NCBI RefSeq assembly: GCF_031458075.1
Contig: NZ_JAVDXT010000004.1
Span: forward strand, 372,001 to 436,000
Source: Rhodoferax_B ferrireducens_A
GTDB taxonomy: Bacteria > Pseudomonadota > Gammaproteobacteria > Burkholderiales > Burkholderiaceae_C
Length of the DNA: 64,000 nt
Direction of reading: 5' to 3'
Part shown: piece after piece, positions 15,280-23,650 of the stretch
How the letters are laid out: the number at the start of each line of letters is the position of its first letter
How positions within the stretch are numbered: position 1 is the stretch's first letter
The notes under the pieces: model-generated
Seen by the model: the letters and a program-made list of their open reading frames with translations, nothing else
The model's database searches: none
What the model was told of the DNA's origin: nothing
Made by a program: the position numbers and the translations under genes

Positions 15280-17496
15280 ATGCGCGTGAGAACCCAGCTG
15301 ATTGCCGCGATTTCTGTGACCTTGTTGGTGGGCCTCGTTGTCGCCGTGTTTACCGTCGGTGCCGCCCAGGACGAGAATGCTGCCGACGAACGCCAGTCGC
15401 GTGCGCAGACGGCCTCGCACGAGGTGTCGGGTCTGCTGGTGTTGACGCAGGAATATGTGCGCCATACCGAAGACCGGTCGGCGCAGCAATGGCGGCAGCG
15501 CCACGGCGAGATCGTGGATTTGCTGCAGGAGGAATATACGAAGGCCGGCATCGGCCCGACTTTGCTGGAGTTTCGCTCGGTGGTGCAGGCGCTGCCAGAG
15601 CTGTTCTCCAGCCTGCAGCAGCTGCCCCAGGAACCCGATAGTTTCACCCAGCGCCGCAAGGAGCTGCTGATTGACCAGCTGCTGACCAGCACCCAGGCGA
15701 TGAGCGACCTCGCGTACCAGTGGTACCAGGAGGCCGCCCGCAACCGGCGCCAGGCCGAGTTGCGCTTCCAGGCGCTGGCCATTGCATCCCCGCTGGCGAT
15801 GTTCGCCATTCTCGTGGCGGTATCTTTGCTGGTACGCCGGCGCGTACTCGGCCCGCTCAGCCAGCTGGACGATGCCACGGCCGCCGTGGCGCGTGGCGAC
15901 CTGAACGTCCGCACCGCCTACGACCGCAACGACGAGTTCGGCCAGCTGTCGCGCCGGTTCAATGAAATGACCTTGGCGCAGGCCAAAAGCATAGAGAAGA
16001 TGCACCGCACGCAAAAGCAGTTGAAGGCAGTAGCCGACAATCTGCCCGCACGCATAGCCCATGTGGATGGGGAAGGGCGCTACACCTTCACCAACGCGGG
16101 CTTGCAGCAAGCCATGGGGCAGGACGCCGACACCTTGTTTGGCCGCAAAGTGGTGGACGCCAATGGCGGGCCTGGTACGGATATGGCGCCCCATGTCGCG
16201 GCGGCGCTGGAGGGCGAGTACCGCGCATTTGAGCGAACGGTCAAGAGCGACCAAGGCGACGTTTACTACCACTCGGTCTACATCCCGGACACCGACGCAG
16301 AAGGCCAGGCCAATGGCTACTACGAGATGACTTTTGACATCAGCGAGCGCAAGCGTGCGGAGCTGGCGCAGGCGCAAAGCGAGCAGCGCATACGCAGCAT
16401 CCTGACGCACGCCCCGGACGCCTTCATCGGTATCGATGCCGACAGCCGGGTGCATGAATGGAACCGCCAGGCCGAGATTACCTTTGGCTGGCAGCGCGAC
16501 GAGGTGTTGGGCAAGCCGTTGATGGATTTCTTGATCCCACCGGACGCGCGCGCTGCCCATACCCACGGAATGGACAAGTTCGCCTTGACGGGCGAAGGCC
16601 CTATCGTCAACCGGCGCATTGAAATCCAGGGGCAGAACAAGCAGGGCCAGCTGATCCCGATTGAGCTGTCGGTGGCCGCAGTCCGTGACGGTGAGCGCTA
16701 CGGTGCCAACGCCTTTTTGCGTGACATTACCGAACGCAAGCGGGCCGAAACCCAGCTACTCGCCAGTGAACGCCGCTTGCGGGATATCACTGACCATATC
16801 CCCGCAATGGTGGGCTATTTCGACCGGGATGAACGCTGCCTGTATGCCAACAGCACCGTGCTCCGGATCTACGGTATCAAGGCGGAAGATACCGAAAGCT
16901 ACACCTTGCGCTCCGGCCTTGGCGAAGAGGCATATGCCATCCATGAACCGCACGTGCGGCAGGTGCTGAATGGCGAGGTAGCCCACTTCGACGGGCATAT
17001 CCAGCACAAGGGCCAGGGCGCGTACTTCCAGGCGCACATGGTGCCGGACAGGGCCGAAGATGGGTCGGTGCGTGGTTTCTATGTCATGACATTTGACGTG
17101 ACACGGGTGCGGCGTGCGGAGGTGGAGCAGGCGCGCAGCGAGCAGCTCTTGCGCGCCATCACCAACAATGTTCCGGTGCTTATTTCGTACATAGATGCCG
17201 GGCACCGTATCCAGTTTGCCAACGATACCTACCGTCTTTGGCTGGGCGCCGATCCGGTGGGCTTGGTCGGCATGCATCTGCGTGACGTGGGCGGCGCCGC
17301 GCTGTACGAGCAACGCCTGCCCTATCTAGAGCGGGCCTTCGGCGGCGAGCGCGTGGAGTTCGACAGCGAGATGCTGATGCAAGGCGTCACGCGCTCCACG
17401 CACACCTCGTATGTGCCGGATCCGCACCCGGACGGCAGCGTGCGCGGCCTGTATGCGGTGACCGTAGATGTTTCCTCCCTCAAAAGGGGGGCATAA
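15280..17496 (+). CDS. Membrane HAMP-PAS sensor with four PAS domains and no output domain
   Basis: A 738-residue protein. Membrane helix 1 is at residues 7-29, a helical periplasmic sensor at 30-165, helix 2 at 166-186 and HAMP at about 187-240 (RRRVLGPLSQLDDATAAVARGDLNV). Four PAS domains follow, near 250-360, 370-485, 490-610 and 620-735, with joining motifs DISERKRAELAQAQSEQR and DITERKRAETQLLASERRL. Such proteins normally continue into a GGDEF, EAL or kinase domain, but here translation stops at DVSSLKRGA, so no output domain is encoded. It lies between two paralogous binding proteins on the same strand. The start at 15280 gives a normal signal-anchor. It could signal through a partner, or be a truncated diguanylate cyclase. 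Confidence 0.83.
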   Translation: MRVRTQLIAAISVTLLVGLVVAVFTVGAAQDENAADERQSRAQTASHEVSGLLVLTQEYVRHTEDRSAQQWRQRHGEIVDLLQEEYTKAGIGPTLLEFRSVVQALPELFSSLQQLPQEPDSFTQRRKELLIDQLLTSTQAMSDLAYQWYQEAARNRRQAELRFQALAIASPLAMFAILVAVSLLVRRRVLGPLSQLDDATAAVARGDLNVRTAYDRNDEFGQLSRRFNEMTLAQAKSIEKMHRTQKQLKAVADNLPARIAHVDGEGRYTFTNAGLQQAMGQDADTLFGRKVVDANGGPGTDMAPHVAAALEGEYRAFERTVKSDQGDVYYHSVYIPDTDAEGQANGYYEMTFDISERKRAELAQAQSEQRIRSILTHAPDAFIGIDADSRVHEWNRQAEITFGWQRDEVLGKPLMDFLIPPDARAAHTHGMDKFALTGEGPIVNRRIEIQGQNKQGQLIPIELSVAAVRDGERYGANAFLRDITERKRAETQLLASERRLRDITDHIPAMVGYFDRDERCLYANSTVLRIYGIKAEDTESYTLRSGLGEEAYAIHEPHVRQVLNGEVAHFDGHIQHKGQGAYFQAHMVPDRAEDGSVRGFYVMTFDVTRVRRAEVEQARSEQLLRAITNNVPVLISYIDAGHRIQFANDTYRLWLGADPVGLVGMHLRDVGGAALYEQRLPYLERAFGGERVEFDSEMLMQGVTRSTHTSYVPDPHPDGSVRGLYAVTVDVSSLKRGA

Positions 17497-17569
17497 ACCC
17501 ACACGCCAAGCGCTTCCTTCTGCCGGCAACTTTAAGATGCGAGAGAGCTTTTACAGGAGGACATCGGCA

Positions 17570-18553
17570 ATGGGTATTTGGCGCAGGCTGGTTGTTTTCT
17601 GGAGCGTATGCGTGCTGTTGGCTACGGGGAGCGGGTCTGCCGCCGCGGCCGGCTTGAGCGTGGCGCTGGCGGAAGGGCCGGTGTCACTGGTTTTCTATGT
17701 CGCGCAGGCCAACGGCTACTTTGACAGCGAAGGCGTGGCGGTAACCACCCGCAGCTGCAGCAGCGGCCGTGACTGCTACCGGCTGATGGCGGATGGCAGT
17801 GTGCAGCTGGCCACGGCGGCCGAACTGGTGGCCACCATCAACAGCTTCACCCGGCCGGACCTGGCTTTTATTGCGTCCATCAGTTCCTCGGCAAACCAGA
17901 TCAAGGTGGTGGCGCGCCGCAGTGCCGGCGTATCGGCGCCCGCCAGCCTGGCGGGCAAGCGCATCGGCACGGTGGTGGGCAGTTCGGCTGAGTACTTTCT
18001 CGACAGCTGGTTGCTGTTCCATAACCTGAGCGCACGCAACCAAACCATTGTTCCCTTGACGCCCGACAAGATGGTCCGGGCGCTGCAGCAAGGCGACATT
18101 GACGCTGCCGCCATCTGGGAACCGGTAGCCACCAACGCCTTGGTGGCCTTGGGCGCCGATGGCGTGCTGCTACCGGCCCCGCGCGTTTATACCCAGCACT
18201 TTGGCCTGCTCACCACCCGTGCCATGCTGGACGCACAGCAAGCCGATCTGCTCAAGCTGCTGCAGGCCTTGCTGCGTGCCGAACGCTGGATTGCGGAGCA
18301 GCCCGTGAAGGCACAGCAGGTGCTGATGGCACGCCTGGGCCTGAGCCAGGCGGTGGCCGAAGCCCATTTGCGCGAGCATGATTTCAGGATACGCATGGAC
18401 CAGTCGTTGAGCAACACCATGGACAGCCAGGCGCGCTGGGCCGTCCGTGAAGGCCATGTACCGCCCAGATCCAAACCCGAAGACCTGCTGTCGGTGACCG
18501 AGCCCGCATTGCTGCGCAAGCTTGCGCCGAATGCGGTGACCATCGTTCGATAG
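17570..18553 (+). CDS. NMT1/TauA-type periplasmic binding protein, second of a pair
   Basis: A 327-residue secreted binding protein. AGGAGG (17555-17560) nine bases before the ATG at 17570 fixes the start, giving a clean signal peptide cleaved after SAAAA. It is a paralogue of 14252-15274: the same order of motifs (VFYVAQANGYFDSEGV, GKRIGTVVGSSAEYFLDSWL, QQGDIDAAAIWEPVATNA) and the same C-X5-C pair (63, 69; C-SSGRD-C). The near-identical C-terminal pattern RMDQSLSNTMDSQARWAVREGH matches LDQSLISTMEGEARWARREGH of the first copy. No transporter genes follow. It probably works with the PAS sensor just upstream rather than in uptake, but that is inference from context. Confidence 0.84.
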   Translation: MGIWRRLVVFWSVCVLLATGSGSAAAAGLSVALAEGPVSLVFYVAQANGYFDSEGVAVTTRSCSSGRDCYRLMADGSVQLATAAELVATINSFTRPDLAFIASISSSANQIKVVARRSAGVSAPASLAGKRIGTVVGSSAEYFLDSWLLFHNLSARNQTIVPLTPDKMVRALQQGDIDAAAIWEPVATNALVALGADGVLLPAPRVYTQHFGLLTTRAMLDAQQADLLKLLQALLRAERWIAEQPVKAQQVLMARLGLSQAVAEAHLREHDFRIRMDQSLSNTMDSQARWAVREGHVPPRSKPEDLLSVTEPALLRKLAPNAVTIVR

Positions 18554-18581
18554 GCCATCCGGGCTGATTTCCAGTGAAATC

Positions 18582-18648
18582 AATTTGCTATTGAATTTGT
18601 AGCTGGTTGCGCAGGATAAATATGCGCTGGGCACCAATTTCTTATACA
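18582..18648 (+). repeat. Dispersed intergenic repeat, GCGC-hairpin family, copy B
   Basis: It reads TTTGCTATTGAATTTGTAGC, then TGGTTGCGCAGG, an AT-rich loop and TATGCGCTGGGCACCAATTT, parallel to copies A and C. It fills the space between the convergent binding-protein and LysR genes. Confidence 0.75.
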
Positions 18649-18659
18649 TGCTTGCTGTC

Positions 18660-19556
18660 CTAGCGCTTGCTGGCCCGCTTGGCGGGCTGCAGCAGTTCGC
18701 GCATGGCCTGCAGCGGCAGTTCGCGGCTGCGTCCGCGGCGCAGCACCAGGGAAAACTGCGACTGGTAGCCAAACTCGGCGGGCAACAGCACCTTCAGCCG
18801 GCCCTGCTCGACCCAGGACTGGGCGTAGTGCTCGGGCAGGTAGCCGATGTAGCCGCCCGACAGGATCAGGATCAGCTGGGCTTCCATGCTCTCCACCGTG
18901 GCCACGCTGCGCTTGAAGCCGTGCCGGCTGAGCTCGGTCTGGCTCCAGTAGCTGCGGCTCACCACATTCAGCTCGGACACCACGGCCGGCAGCAGGTGCT
19001 TCTGGGTAAAGCAGGGGTGCCGGTCGCTGCAGTACAGCCATTGCTGCTCGCGGTACAGCGGGTGGTAGACCAGGCCATTGGCCTTGGCGGGGAAGAAGCC
19101 CACGGCGATATCGAGCTCGTTGTCGAGCAGGCCCTTTTGCAGCTCGTAGGGGCTGCGGATCAGCAGGCTCAGGTGCATGGCCGGGTACTTGCTGGAAAAC
19201 ACCCCGATCGCCTGGGCCAGCGGCAGCGAGGCATCGGTCACCGTGGTGTCGAGCACGCCCATCTTTAGCGTGCCGCCGAGCTCGCCCTTGAGCGACTGGG
19301 TGTAGCGCTCAAAGCCGTCCAGCTCGCCCAGCACGCGCAAGGTTTCCGACAGCAGCAGTTCGCCCTTGGCCGTCAGCGCAAAGCCGCCGCGGCCGCGCCG
19401 GCACAGCGAGAAGCCCACATCGCTCTCCAGCTGGGCCATATAGGTGCTGATGGCCGAGGTGGTCAGGTTCAGCTCCTGCTGGGCGCGGGCAAAGCCCTGG
19501 TGGCGGGCTACGGCCGCAAAAATACGCAACAGCTTGAGATCAGCGCCCTGTGCCAT
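18660..19556 (-). CDS. LysR-type regulator, divergent from the ureohydrolase cluster
   Basis: A 298-residue LysR protein. The helix-turn-helix is within residues 5-65 (LLRIFAAVARHQGFARAQQE, TSAISTYMAQLESDVGFSLC); the effector domain follows (LKMGVLDTTVTDAS, LDNELDIAVGFFP). Length is normal. It is transcribed away from the gene at 19690, with 133 bases between, the standard layout for a LysR activator and its target operon. The inducer is unknown; the target cluster suggests a nitrogen-rich compound. Confidence 0.88.
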   Translation of the reverse strand: MAQGADLKLLRIFAAVARHQGFARAQQELNLTTSAISTYMAQLESDVGFSLCRRGRGGFALTAKGELLLSETLRVLGELDGFERYTQSLKGELGGTLKMGVLDTTVTDASLPLAQAIGVFSSKYPAMHLSLLIRSPYELQKGLLDNELDIAVGFFPAKANGLVYHPLYREQQWLYCSDRHPCFTQKHLLPAVVSELNVVSRSYWSQTELSRHGFKRSVATVESMEAQLILILSGGYIGYLPEHYAQSWVEQGRLKVLLPAEFGYQSQFSLVLRRGRSRELPLQAMRELLQPAKRASKR

Positions 19557-19689
19557 GGGAAAACCCTGTGTTTGGTTATGAATTTCAAAAACTGATTATT
19601 TGTTTACTGCTATTTTTCCATAACCCAGACTGGCTAAAGATCAGCCCATCGCAGCACGTAGGCGTGCTGCCAGATGAAAAGGCTGATGC
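19557..19689. promoter_or_regulatory. Divergent promoter region with two inverted repeats
   Basis: GGTTATG (19574-19580) and CATAACC (19619-19625) form a spaced 7-bp inverted repeat suitable for a LysR tetramer. A tight hairpin, GCAGCACG-TAGG-CGTGCTGC (19651-19670), lies 19 bases before the ureohydrolase start and may be a second operator half or a leader structure. The loop does not match the ACGR loops of guanidine-II riboswitches. Confidence 0.4.
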
Positions 19690-20643
19690 ATGGTGTCCAA
19701 AGTTCTGTACCAACCCCAAAGCGGCAACGAGATGCCGCGGTTTGCCGGCCGCTCCACCATGATGCGGTTGCCCGCCATGGAAACCGCCGAGGGCCTGGAC
19801 GCGGCCTTCATCGGCGTGCCGCTGGATATCGGCACCTCGCTCCGCGCCGGAACCCGCTTTGGGCCGCGGCAGATCCGCGCCGAATCCGTGATGATCCGGC
19901 CCTACAACATGGCCACCGGCGCTGCCCCGTTCGATTCGCTGGCCGTGGCCGATATTGGCGACGTAGCCATCAATACCTACAACCTGCTGGAGTCGGTGCG
20001 CATCATCGAAGACAGCTACACCCGGCTGATGCAGTACCCGGTGGTGCCCATGACCCTGGGCGGCGACCACACCATCACCCTGCCGATTCTGCGGGCCATC
20101 GCGCGCAAGCACGGCCCGGTGGCCTTGGTGCATGTGGACGCCCACACCGACACCAACGAAGACATGTTCGGCGAAAAGATCGCCCACGGCACCACTTTCC
20201 GCCGCGCGGTGGAAGAGGGCCTGCTGGACTGCAGCCGCGTGGTGCAGATCGGCCAGCGGGCCCAAGGCTATGCGAGCGGCGACTTCCAGTGGGGTGTGGA
20301 CCAGGGCTTTCGCCTGGTGCAGGCCGAGCAATGCTGGTACCAGTCGCTGGCGCCGCTGATGGCCGAGGTGCGGGCCCAGATCGGCGACAAGCCGGTGTAT
20401 TTGACGTTTGACATCGACGGCATCGACCCCGCCTGGGCACCCGGCACCGGCACCCCCGAGGTCGGCGGCCTCACCGCCATCCAGGCGCTGGAGATCGTGC
20501 GCGGATGCCGCGGCCTGAACATCGTCGGCTGCGATCTGGTCGAGGTGTCGCCGCCATACGACCTCAGCGGCAATACCTCGCAGCTGGCAGCGAACTTGCT
20601 TTACGAAATGCTGTGTGTGCTGCCGGGTGTGGCATACCGCTAA
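19690..20643 (+). CDS. Agmatinase/ureohydrolase-family guanidino hydrolase
   Basis: A 317-residue binuclear-metal enzyme of the ureohydrolase family, which cleaves a guanidino group to urea plus an amine. All metal ligands are in place: GGDH (124-127), DAHTD (150-154) and DIDGIDP (241-247), plus the loop GTGTPE. Length matches agmatinase, guanidinobutyrase, guanidinopropionase and guanidine hydrolase, which cannot be told apart reliably by eye. It heads a seven-gene cluster with an iron oxygenase and an amino-acid-type ABC transporter, under a divergent LysR gene. No urease is in the window. A substrate other than agmatine is likely given these neighbours. Confidence 0.88.
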   Translation: MVSKVLYQPQSGNEMPRFAGRSTMMRLPAMETAEGLDAAFIGVPLDIGTSLRAGTRFGPRQIRAESVMIRPYNMATGAAPFDSLAVADIGDVAINTYNLLESVRIIEDSYTRLMQYPVVPMTLGGDHTITLPILRAIARKHGPVALVHVDAHTDTNEDMFGEKIAHGTTFRRAVEEGLLDCSRVVQIGQRAQGYASGDFQWGVDQGFRLVQAEQCWYQSLAPLMAEVRAQIGDKPVYLTFDIDGIDPAWAPGTGTPEVGGLTAIQALEIVRGCRGLNIVGCDLVEVSPPYDLSGNTSQLAANLLYEMLCVLPGVAYR

Positions 20644-20657
20644 CCGGTTTTTGGTCC

Positions 20658-21527
20658 ATGGAACTCAAGATATTCCGCTCTACTTGGGGCGCCCAAGGCG
20701 ATATGGCTGCCACCGTGGCCCAGCTGCGCGAAGCCGGCTGCGTGGGCCTGGAAGCCCGCCTGCCCATGGATGCACCGGAGCGGCGCCTGCTGCGTGACAG
20801 CTTGCAGGCCGAAGCCCTGGACTACATCGCCACTGTGTTCAGCGGCGCTGACGTGATTCCGCGCCAGCAGGACGGTCCTGAAGTGCATTTGCAGCATCTG
20901 GCGCGGGCCTTCGATGCCGCCGCCGAATTGAATCCGCGTTTCGTCAACCTGCTGGCCGGCAACGACCGCTGGCCATTGGCGTTGCAGGTGGATTTTCTGG
21001 GCCAGGCCCAGGTCCTGGCCGATGCCGCCGGCGTGGCCTGCACCTTCGAGACCCACCGCGCCAGTTCGCTGTACAGCCCCTGGGTCACGCTGGACATCGT
21101 TCGCCAGCTGCCGCAGCTGCAGTACACCGCCGACATCAGCCACTGGGTGGTGGTGTGTGAGCGCCTGCTGGACGACCCGTTGGACGACCTGACGCCCTTC
21201 CTGGAGCGGGTCCACCACGTCCAGGCCCGCGTGGCCTATGCCCAGGGGCCGCAGGTGCCCGACCCGGCCGCGCCCGAGTACGCCGCCGAGCTGGCGTTTC
21301 ACCAGCGTGTCTGGGAGACGGTGTGGGCGCTGCAGCTGCGCAAGGGCTACACCACCACCACGCTGACCCCCGAGTTCGGCCCCGACGGCTATATGCATTT
21401 ACTGCCCTACACCCGCAGCCCGGTGGCTGACCTGTGGCAGGTGAATCGCTGGATGGCGCTGGAAGAACGGCGGCATTTCCAGCGCTGGTCGCAACACAAC
21501 ATTTCCCAACCCACGGCAGGACTCTGA
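20658..21527 (+). CDS. TIM-barrel sugar phosphate isomerase/epimerase-like protein
   Basis: A 289-residue protein of the xylose-isomerase-like TIM-barrel (AP endonuclease 2) superfamily. Barrel strands with candidate metal ligands are visible: VGLEARL near residue 31, FVNLLAGNDRW, CTFETHRASSLYSPW, YTADISHWVVVCER, VHHVQARVAYAQGPQVPDP and TLTPEFGP close to the C-terminus. Family members isomerise or epimerise sugars and hydroxy-acids, or dehydrate inosose. The start at 20658 follows the ureohydrolase stop by 14 bases. The next gene starts 2 bases after this stop. The reaction is unknown; with the aldolase and hydroxyacid dehydrogenase of the cluster it may process the carbon skeleton. Confidence 0.78.
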   Translation: MELKIFRSTWGAQGDMAATVAQLREAGCVGLEARLPMDAPERRLLRDSLQAEALDYIATVFSGADVIPRQQDGPEVHLQHLARAFDAAAELNPRFVNLLAGNDRWPLALQVDFLGQAQVLADAAGVACTFETHRASSLYSPWVTLDIVRQLPQLQYTADISHWVVVCERLLDDPLDDLTPFLERVHHVQARVAYAQGPQVPDPAAPEYAAELAFHQRVWETVWALQLRKGYTTTTLTPEFGPDGYMHLLPYTRSPVADLWQVNRWMALEERRHFQRWSQHNISQPTAGL

Positions 21528-21529
21528 GC

Positions 21530-22585
21530 ATGCAACCCGGACCACGTAACTTCACGGCCTTGCCCGTGATCAACATCAGCGGCCTCTACAGCGACAGCCT
21601 GGCCCAGCGCCAGACGGTGGCCGACGCCTTGGGCCAGGCGGCGCGCGATGTTGGCTTTTTCTACATCGTCGGCCACGGCATTGATGCCAAGCTGATCGCC
21701 GGCCTGCGCGAGGCCAGCCGCACTCTCTTCGCCCAGCAGATGGAATGGAAGATGCGCTACTACATCGGCGAATCCTGGGGCCACAAAGGCTATGTACCCG
21801 AAGGCGAAGAGGTGTATTCCAAAGGCCGGCCCGACCACAAGGAAGCCTTCGACATCGGCTTTGAAGCGCCGGCCGACCACCCGCTGGTGCTGGCTGGCAC
21901 GCCGCTGATCGGCAACAACAAATGGCCGGATCTGCCGGGCTTCCAGGCCGCGGTGGCCAGCTATTACGCCGCGGTGTTCGCCCTCGGTCGCCAGCTGTTC
22001 CGCGGCTTTGCTTTGTCGCTGGGCCAGCCGGAAGACGCGTTCGAGGCGCTGGTGACCTGCCCACCTTCCAAGCTGCGGCTGATCCACTACCCGGTGGACA
22101 CCGAGGCGGTGGATGCACCCGGCATCGGCGCGCATACCGACTACGAGTGCTTTACCCTGCTGCTGGCCGACCAGCCGGGCCTGGAAGTGATGAACGACCA
22201 GGGTGTCTGGGTCGACGCGCCGCCGTATTCCGAAGCCGGTGAAGAAGCCTTCGTTATCAACATCGGCGACATGCTGGAGGTGATGACCGCCGGCGCTTTC
22301 CCCGCCACCTCGCACCGGGTGCGCAAGGTGCAGCACGAGCGCTATTCCTTTCCGCTGTTCTTTGCCTGCGACTACCACACGCGCATCCGGCCGCTGCCGC
22401 AGTTTGCCCGTGAAGCTGCGACCACCAGCTACAGCGAGCTGTCGATCGGCGACCACATGTATTCGCAAGCCCAGCAGACCTATACCTACCTCAAGCGCAA
22501 GGTGGAGGCCGGCGAAATCGCCTTGCCCGACGGCGCCTTGAAGCCGAACAGCTTCGGCCACCTGAAGTCCCAGGCCACGGCCTGA
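21530..22585 (+). CDS. Fe(II)/2-oxoglutarate-type dioxygenase, isopenicillin N synthase family
   Basis: A 351-residue non-haem iron oxygenase. Residues 10-115 form the DIOX_N-like region (LPVINISGLY, VGFFYIVGHGID). The iron ligands are H202 and D204 in GIGAHTDYE and H262 in ATSHRV; R271 and S273 (RYSFPLFF) would bind 2-oxoglutarate. The start at 21530, two bases after the previous stop, matches the family N-terminus. Family members hydroxylate amino acids and guanidino compounds, and ethylene-forming enzyme relatives release guanidine. Placement beside a ureohydrolase makes a guanidino substrate attractive but unproven. Confidence 0.87.
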   Translation: MQPGPRNFTALPVINISGLYSDSLAQRQTVADALGQAARDVGFFYIVGHGIDAKLIAGLREASRTLFAQQMEWKMRYYIGESWGHKGYVPEGEEVYSKGRPDHKEAFDIGFEAPADHPLVLAGTPLIGNNKWPDLPGFQAAVASYYAAVFALGRQLFRGFALSLGQPEDAFEALVTCPPSKLRLIHYPVDTEAVDAPGIGAHTDYECFTLLLADQPGLEVMNDQGVWVDAPPYSEAGEEAFVINIGDMLEVMTAGAFPATSHRVRKVQHERYSFPLFFACDYHTRIRPLPQFAREAATTSYSELSIGDHMYSQAQQTYTYLKRKVEAGEIALPDGALKPNSFGHLKSQATA

Positions 22586-22636
22586 ACCCCGTTTCCGTTT
22601 CCCTTGTTTGTCCACCCACCCCAGGAGTTAAGCACC

Positions 22637-23443
22637 ATGATGAAAACCATCCGCACCGCATCCCTCAACCGCAGCCTGCTGGCTGTCGCACTGGCGGCTT
22701 TGCTGCCGGTGGCTGCATTCGCCCAAACCATGGTGCCCGGCCAGATCAAGGTCGGCATGGAGATCACCTACCCACCGTTCGAATCCTGGCGGGGCGACAA
22801 GGTGGTGGGCTTCGATCCCGATGTCGCCGAGATGCTGGGCCGTGTGATCAAAGCCAAACCGGCTTTTGTGGACACCAAGTTCCCCAGCCTGATCCTGGGC
22901 CTCGGTAGCGGCCAGTTTGATACCGTGATCTCCGGCATGTACATCACCCCTGAGCGCACTGCCCAGGCCGATGCCATTGCCTATGCGCGTACCGGAGCCT
23001 CCATCATGGTGGCCAAGGAGGGTGGCGTCGCGCCCAAGACCGAGCAGGATCTGTGCGGCATGAAGGTCGGTCTGCAAGCGGGCACCAGCTGGGTCAAGGC
23101 CCTGGCAAAGCTGTCTACCGATTACTGCGTGCCGAACGGCAAGCCTGCCGTGGCGGTGAGCGAGTTCCCTACGGCACCCGAAGCCTCCCAGGCCTTGCTG
23201 TCCAAGAACATCCAGGCCCAATTGGAAATTGCCGGTGCCGCCAAGATGCTGGCCGAACGCAGCAAGGGCCGCATCGTGGTCAGCTCGCCAGCCCTGGTGT
23301 ATCCGCAAACCCTGGGCATTTACGTGAAGAAGGGCAATACCGCGCTGTACCAGGCGATGGAGAAGGCCCTGGCAACAGCGCAAGCGAACGGCGAGTACGC
23401 GGCCCTGATCGCCAAGTACGAGCTTGAGCCCGTAGGGAAGTAA
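22637..23443 (+). CDS. Polar amino acid-type ABC binding protein (family 3)
   Basis: A 268-residue periplasmic binding protein. AGGAG at 22623-22627 supports the start at 22637 (a second ATG follows directly). The signal peptide ends at AAFAQ. Family-3 features are clear: GQIKVGMEITYPPFESW, VGFDPDVAEMLG, GQFDTVISGMYITPERTAQADA and GMKVGLQAGTSWVKALAKLS. It should feed the fused permease-ATPase 207 bases downstream. The gap between them is filled by a structured repeat. The ligand is probably an amino acid or other charged nitrogen compound used by the cluster. Confidence 0.9.
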   Translation: MMKTIRTASLNRSLLAVALAALLPVAAFAQTMVPGQIKVGMEITYPPFESWRGDKVVGFDPDVAEMLGRVIKAKPAFVDTKFPSLILGLGSGQFDTVISGMYITPERTAQADAIAYARTGASIMVAKEGGVAPKTEQDLCGMKVGLQAGTSWVKALAKLSTDYCVPNGKPAVAVSEFPTAPEASQALLSKNIQAQLEIAGAAKMLAERSKGRIVVSSPALVYPQTLGIYVKKGNTALYQAMEKALATAQANGEYAALIAKYELEPVGK

Positions 23444-23447
23444 GAAA

Positions 23448-23555
23448 CACCCCCAGGCTGCAGTGCTGCGCATCTTTCGGCAACCCCCTTGCAGGGGGCG
23501 ATACCAGTGGCCCGGCAAAGCCGGTTCCACGGTATCTCTGGAAGGGGCGTTCTGC
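23448..23555 (+). repeat. Structured dispersed repeat, copy 1
   Basis: About 108 bases closely related to 55663-55772. It starts CACCCCCAGGCTGCAGTGCT, holds a hairpin CCCCCTTGCAGGGGG (23484-23498), then a nested stem: GATACC (23500-23505) with GGTATC (23531-23536), GTGG (23507-23510) with CCAC (23527-23530), and CCGGC-AAA-GCCGG (23512-23524). The second copy changes both sides of each stem together, so the RNA or DNA fold is conserved. It lies between the binding-protein and permease-ATPase genes. Confidence 0.8.
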
Positions 23556-23650
23556 CTATCTGCCGCTGGGGAGCCGTTATTAAGTAAGTCAGCAAAAAGG
23601 GGGGTAGCGCTGCTGCGCCCCTTCGATAGTTTGCCTCCTGGAGCATCCGC

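Noticed and set aside
19651..19670. Leader hairpin before the ureohydrolase as a guanidine riboswitch
   Set aside because: A single hairpin with a TAGG loop; guanidine-II needs two hairpins with ACGR loops, and no ykkC-type core was seen.
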